A stretch of DNA of 17,307 nucleotides. Origin: Lawsonibacter sp. (GTDB lineage Bacteria > Bacillota > Clostridia > Oscillospirales > Oscillospiraceae). The notes beneath the pieces were generated by a model. It did not search any database and was not told where the DNA came from. It worked only from the letters and a program-made list of their open reading frames with translations. Positions 6,727-12,641 of this stretch are shown here, piece by piece (the stretch's first letter is position 1; each line of letters begins with the position of its first letter). Both the position numbers and the translations under genes were made by a program. The DNA lies in NCBI GenBank assembly GCA_022793355.1, contig JAAWCR010000153.1, positions 1 to 17,307 on the forward strand. Reading direction: 5' to 3'.

Positions 6727-6754
6727 GTAAGAACGTGTCATGACGCGTCCTTAC
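6727..6754. promoter_or_regulatory. 28-bp imperfect dyad before the ACT gene
   Basis: Two 14-base half-sites, GTAAGAACGTGTCA (6727-6740) and its inverted partner at 6741-6754, agree at 12 of 14 positions. The core TGTCATGAC is shared with the palindrome in front of niaR. It lies 21 bases before the ACT start, so it could be an operator or a leader hairpin. Confidence 0.5.
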
Positions 6755-6775
6755 ACAACAGAAAGGAATTTTGCC

Positions 6776-7045
6776 ATGAAAGCCATTGTCACCGTCATCG
6801 GCAAGGACCGGGTGGGGATCACCGCCGCCGTGTGCTCCCTGCTGGCCCGGCACAACATCAACATTCTGGATATTACCCAGACCGTCCTGCAGGAGTTTTT
6901 CACCATGGTTATGCTGGTGGACACCGCCGCCTGCGAACAGTCCATCGGCGATATGGCCGACATTCTGGAACAGGCCGGCAAGGAACAGGAGCTGTCCATC
7001 CGTATCCAGCGGGAGGATATTTTCAACGCCATGCACCGGATTTAA
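6776..7045 (+). CDS. ACT-domain protein, UPF0237 family
   Basis: An 89-residue protein consisting of one ACT domain. The opening MKAIVTVIGKDRVGITAAVC, then LLARHNINILDITQTVLQEF, gives the beta-alpha-beta start with the ligand-loop Gly-Ile and the Asn-Ile-Leu-Asp stretch typical of ACT domains that bind small molecules such as amino acids. Residues 41-51 (FFTMVMLVDTA) are the third strand. It matches the UPF0237 family (GcvR-like single ACT proteins), whose biochemical role is not established. ATG 6776 has GAAAGG upstream; an upstream in-frame start is less well placed. The next gene is the UPF0210 protein, 83 bases on; this pairing is conserved in many Firmicutes (the pneumococcal pair SP0238-SP0239 is the example I know), so the ACT protein probably senses a ligand for or regulates the partner. 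Confidence 0.88.
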   Translation: MKAIVTVIGKDRVGITAAVCSLLARHNINILDITQTVLQEFFTMVMLVDTAACEQSIGDMADILEQAGKEQELSIRIQREDIFNAMHRI

Positions 7046-7061
7046 AGCCCGTTGACACAAT

Positions 7062-7117
7062 ATTTGCCATAGGATTGCCGGGCGGATGATATCCGCCCCT
7101 ACAGATTTGCCATAGGA
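7062..7117. repeat. Hairpin repeat, copy 2, framed by 13-base direct repeats
   Basis: ATTTGCCATAGGA occurs at 7062-7074 and again at 7105-7117. Between them lies a hairpin with arms GGGCGGAT (7080-7087) and ATCCGCCC (7091-7098), ending in the inverse of GTAGGGGC (7095-7102), the head of copy 1. The second direct repeat carries the AGGAGG used by the UPF0210 gene. The layout looks like a short element inserted with duplication of its target. Confidence 0.55.
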
Positions 7118-7128
7118 GGCTTCTTCCC

Positions 7129-8487
7129 ATGCTCAACCAACACGAAATCATGCAGACCATCCAGATGATTGACCAGCAGCATCTGGACGTTCGTACCATC
7201 ACCATGGGCATCTCCCTGCTGTCCTGTGCCCACAGCAGCGTGAAAACCGCCTGTGACAAGGTCTATGACAAAATTACATGCTATGCCGAAAAGCTGGTAG
7301 CCACCGGGGAGGCCATTGAGAAGGAGTTTGGCATCCCCATCGTCAACAAGCGCATCTCCGTCACCCCCATCGCCCTGGTGGCTGCGGCGGCGGAGACGGA
7401 CAGTTATGTCCCCTTTGCCCAGGCCCTGGACCGGGCAGCAAAAACAACCGGCGTCAACTTCATCGGCGGCTTCTCCGCCCTGGTGCAAAAGGGCATGACC
7501 GAGGCCGACCGCATCCTGATCCGCTCCATCCCAGAGGCCCTGGCCGTCACCGATATTGTCTGCTCCTCGGTGAATGTGGGCTCCACCAAGGCGGGCATCG
7601 ACATGGACGCTGTGGCCCTTATGGGCCGGACCATCAAGGAGCTGGCGGAGCGGACCGCAGACCGGGGCGGCTTTGGCTGCGCCAAGCTGGTGGTGTTCTG
7701 CAATGCAGTGGAGGACAATCCCTTCATGGCAGGGGCCTTTCACGGGGTAGGCGAACCGGAACGGGTGATTAACGTAGGAGTTTCCGGCCCCGGGGTGGTG
7801 TATCACGCTCTTCAGGATGTAAAGGGTCAGCCTTTCGATGTGGTGGCGGAGACGGTGAAAAAGACCGCCTTCCGCATCACCCGCATGGGCCAGCTGGTGG
7901 CCCAGGAGGCCAGCCGGCGGCTGGACACCCCCTTCGGCATTGTGGACCTGTCCCTGGCCCCCACCCCCGCCATTGGCGACAGCGTGGCCCGGATTCTGGA
8001 GGAGATGGGTCTGGAGGTGTGCGGCACCCACGGCACCACCGCCGCCCTGGCCCTGCTCAACGACGCGGTGAAAAAGGGAGGCGTGATGGCCTCCTCCCAT
8101 GTGGGCGGGCTGTCCGGCGCCTTTATCCCTGTCAGCGAGGATGAGGGCATGATCGCCGCCGCCGGGTCCGGGGCCCTCACCCTGGACAAGCTGGAGGCCA
8201 TGACCTGCGTGTGCTCGGTGGGCCTGGACATGATTGCCGTCCCCGGCGACACCCCCGCCGAGACCATCTCCGCCATCATCGCCGACGAGGCCGCTATCGG
8301 CATGGTCAACTCCAAAACCACCGCGGTGCGCATCATCCCCGCCCCCGGCTGCACTGTGGGGGACACCGTGGAATTCGGCGGACTGCTGGGCTCCGCCCCG
8401 GTCCAGCCCGTCCACCCCTTCTCCGCCCAGACGTTTATTGCCCGTGGGGGACGCATCCCCGCCCCCATGCAAAGCTTGAAAAATTGA
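7129..8487 (+). CDS. UPF0210 (DUF711/PFL-like) family protein
   Basis: A 452-residue soluble protein of the UPF0210 family, also annotated as PFL family because its fold resembles the glycyl-radical enzyme barrel. No enzymatic activity is established. Family features include the opening MLNQHEIMQTIQMIDQQHLD followed by VRTITMGISL, NKRISVTPIALVAAA (about 93-107), NFIGGFSALVQKGMT (about 110-125), SVNVGSTKAGIDMDAVA (about 145-161), the Gly-rich GVSGPGVVY (about 219-227) and the C-terminal GGRIPAPMQSLKN. Length is that of the family. ATG 7129 lies 8 bases after AGGAGG. It is the distal gene of the yfbR-ACT-UPF0210 group and is closed by a two-way terminator shared with proS. The neighbouring ACT protein is its usual genomic partner and suggests control by a small ligand. 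I can name the family with confidence but not the reaction. Confidence 0.92.
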   Translation: MLNQHEIMQTIQMIDQQHLDVRTITMGISLLSCAHSSVKTACDKVYDKITCYAEKLVATGEAIEKEFGIPIVNKRISVTPIALVAAAAETDSYVPFAQALDRAAKTTGVNFIGGFSALVQKGMTEADRILIRSIPEALAVTDIVCSSVNVGSTKAGIDMDAVALMGRTIKELAERTADRGGFGCAKLVVFCNAVEDNPFMAGAFHGVGEPERVINVGVSGPGVVYHALQDVKGQPFDVVAETVKKTAFRITRMGQLVAQEASRRLDTPFGIVDLSLAPTPAIGDSVARILEEMGLEVCGTHGTTAALALLNDAVKKGGVMASSHVGGLSGAFIPVSEDEGMIAAAGSGALTLDKLEAMTCVCSVGLDMIAVPGDTPAETISAIIADEAAIGMVNSKTTAVRIIPAPGCTVGDTVEFGGLLGSAPVQPVHPFSAQTFIARGGRIPAPMQSLKN

Positions 8488-8495
8488 TGAAAAAG

Positions 8496-8518
8496 GCCCG
8501 CTCCAAGTTGGAGCGGGC
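8496..8518. terminator. Bidirectional terminator between UPF0210 gene and proS
   Basis: Arms GCCCGCTCC (8496-8504) and GGAGCGGGC (8510-8518) enclose a 5-base loop. On the plus strand TTGGATTTTT follows; on the minus strand CTTTTTC follows. It lies between two convergent genes, 8 bases after one stop and 14 bases after the other. Confidence 0.88.
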
Positions 8519-8532
8519 TTGGATTTTTAAAA

Positions 8533-9975
8533 TTAATAGGCCACGCCCCACAGAATGGAGTGCTTGGCGGGTTTCCCGCAGCAGACGCAGGTATCGGCTA
8601 CGTGCTCCTGCTCCAGGGGCATACACCGGGAGGTGACCCCGGCCTTCTCCTTCATAGCCAGCTCGCAGTCCAGTCCGCCGCACCACATGGTCTTGGCGAA
8701 GCCGCCTTCGGCCTCCATGAACGCCTTGACCTCCTCCAGGGTCATACACACCCGGGTGTGGTCCTCCAGATTCTTTCTGGCCCGGTCGTACAAGCCCTGA
8801 TGGACGGAATCCAGCAGCGCCTTCACCGTGTCCTCCAGGTCGGCCAGGGGGACAAATACCTTCTCCCCGGAGTCCCGGCGGCAGACGCAACACTGGTCTT
8901 GCTCCATATCCTTGGGGCCGATTTCCACCCGCAGGGGAACCCCCTTCATCTCGTACTCGGCCGCCTTCCAGCCCATGGACTGGTCGGAGCTGTCCATCCT
9001 GGCCCGGATACCGGCCTTTTGTAACCGGGCGAGCAGGGCGGACGCGGCGGGCAGAACCCCCTCCTTGTGCTGGGCCACAGGGATAACCATGGCCTGGATG
9101 GGGGCGATGCGGGGGGGGAGGACCAGTCCGCTGTTGTCGCCGTGGGTCATGATGATGCCGCCAATCATCCGGGTGGACACCCCCCAGCTGGTTTGGTGGG
9201 GGTGGTGAAGCTGATTGTCCTTGCCGGTGAAGGTGATGTCGAAGGCCCTGGCGAAGCCGTCGCCGAAATAGTGGCTGGTGCCGGCCTGGAGCGCCTTTTT
9301 GTCGTGCATCATGCACTCCACGGTGTAGGTCTCCTCGGCGCCGTTAAACTTTTCCTTGTCGGTTTTCCGGCCCCTGACCACCGGCATGGCCAGCACATTC
9401 TCCAAAAAGTCAGCGTAAACGTTAAGCATACGCATGGTCTCCTCCCGGGCCTCCTCCGGGGTGGCGTGCATGGTGTGGCCCTCCTGCCAAAGAAATTCCC
9501 GGTGGCGCAGGAAGGGGCGGCTGGTCTTTTCCCACCGGAGGACGGAGCACCACTGGTTGTACAGTTTGGGTAGATCCCGGTGGGAGTGAATCACGTTTTT
9601 GTAGTGCTCGCAGAACAGGGTCTCAGAGGTGGGCCGGATACAGTATTTCTCCTCCAGCTTCTCGCTGCCCCCCAGGGTGACCCAGGCGCACTCGGGGGCG
9701 AAGCCCTCTACGTGGTCCTTCTCCTTCTGGAGCAGACTCTCGGGGATGAGCATGGGCAGATACACATTCTCGTGGCCCGTCTCCTTGAATTTCTGATCCA
9801 GCTCGCGTTGAATGTTTTCCCAGATAGCGTAGCCGTAGGGGCGGTAGATGAACATGCCCTTGATGGAGGAGTAGTCAATCAGCTCCGCCTTTTTGCACAC
9901 ATCGGTGTACCACTGGGCAAAATCCACCTCCATGTCGGTGATTTGCTCCACCTGTTTCTTGTTGTCTTTGGCCAT
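8533..9975 (-). CDS. proS: Prolyl-tRNA synthetase, archaeal/eukaryotic type
   Basis: A 480-residue class II aminoacyl-tRNA synthetase that charges tRNA-Pro. It is the short archaeal/eukaryote-like form (ProS type 3), without the large editing insertion of the E. coli form. Landmarks: YRPYGYAIWENIQ (44-56); IRPTSET at 113-119 (the substrate-binding TxE); motif 2 around Arg147 (RWEKTSRPFLRHREFLWQEG); HHPHQTSWGVSTR (257-269); motif 3 with GLVLPPRIAPIQ (283-294, Arg289). The anticodon-binding domain begins near 295. The C-terminal domain has a zinc-type cysteine set (432, 437, 463, 466) and ends in Tyr480, as usual for this type. ATG 9975-9973 has AAGGA about 10 bases upstream. It is a single-gene unit with its own promoter; the leader of about 40 bases is too short for a T-box, so it is not controlled by tRNA-sensing in the way many Firmicute synthetase genes are. 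Confidence 0.97.
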   Translation of the reverse strand: MAKDNKKQVEQITDMEVDFAQWYTDVCKKAELIDYSSIKGMFIYRPYGYAIWENIQRELDQKFKETGHENVYLPMLIPESLLQKEKDHVEGFAPECAWVTLGGSEKLEEKYCIRPTSETLFCEHYKNVIHSHRDLPKLYNQWCSVLRWEKTSRPFLRHREFLWQEGHTMHATPEEAREETMRMLNVYADFLENVLAMPVVRGRKTDKEKFNGAEETYTVECMMHDKKALQAGTSHYFGDGFARAFDITFTGKDNQLHHPHQTSWGVSTRMIGGIIMTHGDNSGLVLPPRIAPIQAMVIPVAQHKEGVLPAASALLARLQKAGIRARMDSSDQSMGWKAAEYEMKGVPLRVEIGPKDMEQDQCCVCRRDSGEKVFVPLADLEDTVKALLDSVHQGLYDRARKNLEDHTRVCMTLEEVKAFMEAEGGFAKTMWCGGLDCELAMKEKAGVTSRCMPLEQEHVADTCVCCGKPAKHSILWGVAY

Positions 9976-10024
9976 ATCGTCTCAGTCCTTTATGTTAAAA
10001 TAGCGTATTTATGCAAGCCCCTTT

Positions 10025-10053
10025 ATTCTATAAACTATCCGGGAGAAAGTCAA
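10025..10053 (-). promoter_or_regulatory. proS promoter
   Basis: On the minus strand TTGACT (10053-10048) and TAGAAT (10030-10025) are spaced by 17 bp, each five of six to consensus. The start is predicted near 10018. The -35 box lies directly after the U-tract of the upstream lipoprotein gene's terminator. Confidence 0.8.
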
Positions 10054-10063
10054 GAGAAAACAG

Positions 10064-10095
10064 CGCGTTCCCGCCGGGAAAGGGGCGGGAACGCG
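10064..10095 (-). terminator. Terminator of the lipoprotein gene
   Basis: A perfect 12-bp stem (CGCGTTCCCGCC at 10064-10075 with 10084-10095) and 8-base loop lie 7 bases after the lipoprotein stop codon. The minus-strand continuation CTGTTTTC supplies the U-tract. It insulates proS from the upstream gene. Confidence 0.85.
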
Positions 10096-10102
10096 TATCT
10101 AT

Positions 10103-10783
10103 TTATTCAGCGTAGTCTCCGTAGTAGTCCACCATGACCTCGTCCACCTTCTGCATGCCGGCCTCCACTAAGGAATAGTAGCCGTCCTCGTCCGGCTTGA
10201 GCTGAAGCATGAGAATCTGGTCCTTGCCGTACTCCACATCATCCAGCCGCTCCTCCAGCAGATCCAGCATCATGGGCCCGTAAACCGCGTCCACTGCGGC
10301 AATCTCCTCCTCGGTCTCCGCCTCCAGATAGCCGGCCTGCTCCAGGGCCTCAAAGAAGTCCTCGTCCGACACAATGCTGGACAGATTCAGGGGGGAGACG
10401 GTCACTTCCACCACAAAGTCCCCGTCCTTGGTCTTGCTGCCCGTTCCCACGGTGTACTTGGACTTGGCGTAGATCTTCTCCATCACATCCTCCGCCTGGG
10501 CTACAATCTCATCGGTGGGGTATTCAATCTCCAGGAAGCTCAGAAAATAATACTCGGTCTCGTCGGCCACGTTGCTCTCGTGCATCTCTTTGGCCTCGGC
10601 CTCGGTCATGCCCTCGGTCAGGTCAATGTACTCCTTGTTGTAGATTCCCAGATAGGCCGCGTCCAGATGGCCCTTGATATAGGTCTCCGCGTCCTTCTCC
10701 GTCAGCCCGCCGCCGCAGGCGGCCAGCACAGCCATGAGGCACAGCGACAGCGCCGCCGCTAAGCCCCGTTTCCACTTGCCCAT
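10103..10783 (-). CDS. Predicted lipoprotein of unknown function
   Basis: A 226-residue exported protein not assigned to a named family with confidence. A lipoprotein signal peptide is clear: basic MGKWKRG, hydrophobic core, lipobox LAAC with Cys23, then GGG. The mature part is strongly acidic and helical, with short repeated-looking stretches (EGMTEAEAKEMHES at about 57-70, EAETEEEIAAVDAVY at about 153-167) and ends with an acidic Tyr-rich tail. The layout resembles clostridial surface lipoproteins of the DUF5105-like sort, but I cannot confirm that. ATG 10783-10781 is chosen because GAGGAG lies 8 bases upstream; an earlier in-frame GTG at 10792 would sit on top of that site. It is a single-gene unit, divergent from niaR, with its own promoter and terminator. 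It most likely sits on the outer face of the membrane. Confidence 0.85.
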   Translation of the reverse strand: MGKWKRGLAAALSLCLMAVLAACGGGLTEKDAETYIKGHLDAAYLGIYNKEYIDLTEGMTEAEAKEMHESNVADETEYYFLSFLEIEYPTDEIVAQAEDVMEKIYAKSKYTVGTGSKTKDGDFVVEVTVSPLNLSSIVSDEDFFEALEQAGYLEAETEEEIAAVDAVYGPMMLDLLEERLDDVEYGKDQILMLQLKPDEDGYYSLVEAGMQKVDEVMVDYYGDYAE

Positions 10784-10840
10784 GTTCAACACTCCTCTAT
10801 TTCTGTTTGGCCCGGCGCGCAGCTCCGGACCGCTACCGCT

Positions 10841-10869
10841 ATTTTAGGCCACTTTTTCCAGAAAGTCAA
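10841..10869 (-). promoter_or_regulatory. Promoter of the lipoprotein gene
   Basis: On the minus strand TTGACT (10869-10864) and TAAAAT (10846-10841) have a 17-bp spacer. The start is predicted near 10834, leaving a leader of about 50 bases. Its -35 box is only 2 bp from the -35 box of the divergent niaR promoter. Confidence 0.78.
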
Positions 10870-10871
10870 CC

Positions 10872-10913
10872 TTGCCGTTTTGAAATTCCTGTGCTATACT
10901 GCTGTCATGACAG
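10872..10913 (+). promoter_or_regulatory. niaR promoter and overlapping operator palindrome
   Basis: TTGCCG (10872-10877) and TATACT (10895-10900) are spaced by 17 bp. The perfect 12-bp palindrome CTGTCATGACAG (10902-10913) begins one base after the -10 box and covers the predicted start of transcription near 10907. That is the position expected for repression, possibly by NiaR itself. Confidence 0.68.
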
Positions 10914-10928
10914 AAAGGGGGAGCGCCG

Positions 10929-11435
10929 TTGGACGCCCAGGCACGCAGAGAGATTATCGCCAAACGCCTTGCGGACAGCGGGGAACCAGTCAGCGCCGCC
11001 GTCCTGGCCCGGGAGCTGTCGGTGAGCCGGCAGATTATTGTGGGGGATGTCGCCCTGCTACGGGCGGGGGGACTGGATATCACCGCCACCCCGAGGGGTT
11101 ATCTGCTGCCCCGGCCCCCGGCCGGAATCAGCTGTACCTTCGCCTGCCGCCACCGGGCGGACCAGATGACGGAGGAGCTCAACGCCATGGTGGACCAGGG
11201 GTGTACGGTGCTGGACGTCATTGTGGAGCACCCCATCTACGGCCAGCTGACCGGTCCGCTGCGCCTGTCCAATCGCTACGAGGTGGCCCAGTTTGTGGCC
11301 CGCTGCAAGGAGGAGGAGGCCGCGCCTTTGTCGCAGCTCACGGAGGGCGTGCATCTGCACACCCTCCTCTGCCCCGACCAGAACGCCGCCGGCCGGGTGC
11401 GGGAGGTACTGAAGCAGCTGGGGTTCCTCTTTTAA
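10929..11435 (+). CDS. niaR: NiaR-type transcriptional repressor of NAD biosynthesis
   Basis: A 168-residue two-domain regulator. Residues about 4-60 are a winged helix-turn-helix (HTH_11 type): REIIAKRLADSGEPVSAAVL, SVSRQIIVGDVALLRAGG, then ITATPRGYLL. Residues about 68-168 form the 3H domain named for conserved histidines, seen here as His75 (CRHRADQM), His101 (VEHPIYGQL), His142 and His144 (GVHLHTL). With Glu83 they match the metal ligands known from the Thermotoga NiaR structure. NiaR proteins repress NAD synthesis or niacin uptake genes when niacin is present. The start is TTG 10929, preceded by GAAAGGGGGAG; it gives the family length and complete HTH, and no ATG or GTG is better placed. 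No NAD gene is adjacent, so its targets are elsewhere, except possibly its own promoter. It is divergent from the lipoprotein gene. Confidence 0.88.
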   Translation: MDAQARREIIAKRLADSGEPVSAAVLARELSVSRQIIVGDVALLRAGGLDITATPRGYLLPRPPAGISCTFACRHRADQMTEELNAMVDQGCTVLDVIVEHPIYGQLTGPLRLSNRYEVAQFVARCKEEEAAPLSQLTEGVHLHTLLCPDQNAAGRVREVLKQLGFLF

Positions 11436-11454
11436 CGGATACCGTGGCCGCTGA

Positions 11455-11670
11455 TCAAGGGCGCACAGGCGATTTTTCTAAGGACAGCTTTTCGGTCTCC
11501 AGGCGCCGCCTGGCGTGGAGGCAGTCCAGCATAAGGAACAGATTAGGACGCTTGGCGGATTGTATGATTCTTCTGGCCTGGGCCAGCTCCACCAGGTCAG
11601 ACGGGTGTGTTCCGGGACGGTCAAATAGGCCAGCGAGAAAATATGATTTATAACAAAAGCCCTTTCCTTC
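11455..11670 (-). pseudogene. Probable C-terminal remnant of an unidentified gene
   Basis: A minus-strand frame of 71 codons ends at TGA 11457-11455 and reads like real protein: FDRPGTHPSDLVELAQARRI, IQSAKRPNLFLMLDCLHARR, RLETEKLSLEKSPVRP. It has no start codon or ribosome site at its 5' end. Upstream it runs without a plausible start into the terminator of the racemase operon. The other minus frame here, from ATG 11693 to 11478, has less protein-like content. The best reading is the tail of a gene truncated by deletion or rearrangement; the family is not recognised. The stretch 11436-11681 is otherwise without features, and no terminator for niaR was found in it. Confidence 0.4.
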
Positions 11671-11681
11671 ATAAATAGAAA

Positions 11682-11707
11682 AGAACGCCGCACGCGTGCG
11701 GCGTTCT
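11682..11707 (-). terminator. Terminator of the transketolase-racemase operon
   Basis: A perfect 26-bp palindrome (AGAACGCCGCACG and its inverse) begins 4 bases after the racemase-family stop codon. In the minus direction it runs into TTTTCTATTT. The stem is exceptionally strong. Confidence 0.9.
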
Positions 11708-11711
11708 AGTA

Positions 11712-12383
11712 TTATTTCTGTGCCGCGATCTCGTTAAGCCTATCGGCAATCGCGCCGTAGCCGGAGAAGAAGCTGCACAGAAGGGGCGTCTTTACGTCCT
11801 TCAAGTCGGGCAGCAGGGCGCGCATGGACACCTGAGCCATGACGATGGCATCGTAGCCCTGCTTGTCTAATTCCCGGATGCTCTCCATCAGGATGCGGTT
11901 GTGTTCCTCGGGGTGACCGGCCTGAAGGGCATCCCAGGCGGGGTTCTGGAGGAACTGGGTGCACTGCATCTGCTTTCCCTGCTCCGCGCCCACCTTCTCA
12001 ATGAGACGCTGGCTGGGGCCCAGAGTGGTCTCCAAGGTAGCAATGAGGGCGATTTTGGTGCCCAGAGACACTGCCTCCTGAGCCATGGGCAGATCGATTT
12101 TCATGACAGGAACGTTGACTTCTTTTTCATAGATGTCCGCCACCTCGCCCACGGTGGAGCAGGAGTTGACGATAAGGTCCGCGCCGGAGATTTCCGCCGC
12201 CTTGGCATAGAGGGTCATCCGGTCAATCACCGCCTGAGTGGGGCCTCCGTTGGCCCGGACGTCGCTGAGCAGGGTGCTGTCGGTGATGAACTCTACCCGG
12301 ACGCCGGGGACCTTTTCCTTCAAAAATGCTACGGTGTCTTCACGCTTGGCGAAGCTGGTTTGAAGAATACATACATGAGGCAT
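11712..12383 (-). CDS. Aspartate/glutamate racemase family protein
   Basis: A 223-residue cytosolic protein of the Asp/Glu/hydantoin racemase superfamily, whose members use one or two catalytic cysteines to move a proton at, or decarboxylate, an alpha carbon. The N-terminal cysteine is present in IVNSCSTVGEV (Cys75). At the usual second site, where classical racemases have a Gly-Cys-Thr motif, this protein reads VMAQVSMRALLP (181-192), with no cysteine, so ordinary two-base racemisation is unlikely. ATG 12383-12381 has AAAGGAAGGA upstream; the frame continues to 12563, but that part is antisense-like and covers the isomerase remnant. It is the last gene of the transketolase operon, 17 bases after the remnant's stop, and is followed at once by a strong terminator. 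A role in sugar-acid or keto-acid metabolism is inferred from context; the substrate is unknown. Confidence 0.85.
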   Translation of the reverse strand: MPHVCILQTSFAKREDTVAFLKEKVPGVRVEFITDSTLLSDVRANGGPTQAVIDRMTLYAKAAEISGADLIVNSCSTVGEVADIYEKEVNVPVMKIDLPMAQEAVSLGTKIALIATLETTLGPSQRLIEKVGAEQGKQMQCTQFLQNPAWDALQAGHPEEHNRILMESIRELDKQGYDAIVMAQVSMRALLPDLKDVKTPLLCSFFSGYGAIADRLNEIAAQK

Positions 12384-12400
12384 AATAATCCTTCCTTTCT

Positions 12401-12598
12401 TTATGTCTGATTTGCAGCCCGCTTTAAAAAGCGGCAGGCATATGCGGCTTCCTCCGGGAAACTCTCCCGGCTGCGGGGGAATCCCTCCATACTGATGCCG
12501 CCCATATAGCCAATGCGTTTCAGCGCGTGGAAATAAACCGGATGATACGCATCCTCCGCCCAATCTTTCTGGAAAGCCGCGGCCCTCCAGCCTGGCAA
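12401..12598 (-). pseudogene. C-terminal fragment of a sugar-phosphate isomerase/epimerase
   Basis: A frame ending at TAA 12403-12401 encodes about 65 residues resembling the last strand-helix unit of xylose-isomerase-like TIM barrels: DAYHPVYFHALKRIGYMGGI, then SMEGFPRSRESFPEEAAYAC, then RFLKRA. The motif ALKxIGYxGxISxE is the usual end of sugar phosphate isomerases/epimerases. Such proteins are about 260-290 residues, so some 200 N-terminal residues with the metal site are missing. The frame is open back to 12634, next to the transketolase C stop at 12644-12642, with only a TTG (12598) as possible start and no well-spaced ribosome site. I read it as a gene that lost most of its 5' part by deletion while still lying between tktC and the racemase gene. 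Translation of a short peptide cannot be excluded. Confidence 0.7.
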
Positions 12599-12641
12599 AA
12601 TGGGAGTAAAAACTCCTCTCTCTTCCTTATCAGTTCAAAAC

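Noticed and set aside
6678..7117. CRISPR-like array
   Set aside because: Only two hairpins of unequal sequence in opposite orientation; no regular repeat-spacer pattern and no cas genes.
7099..8472. 457-codon minus-strand frame opposite the UPF0210 gene
   Set aside because: Gly/His-rich shadow of a GC-rich gene with a clear family match on the other strand.
9976..10063. Possible T-box riboswitch before proS
   Set aside because: The promoter is only about 43 bases from the start codon, with no room for T-box stems and no T-box consensus; the hairpin at 10064-10095 is the terminator of the preceding gene.
11478..11693. 71-codon minus frame with ATG start
   Set aside because: Its ATG lies at the edge of the operon terminator hairpin without a ribosome site, and a neighbouring frame looks more protein-like.
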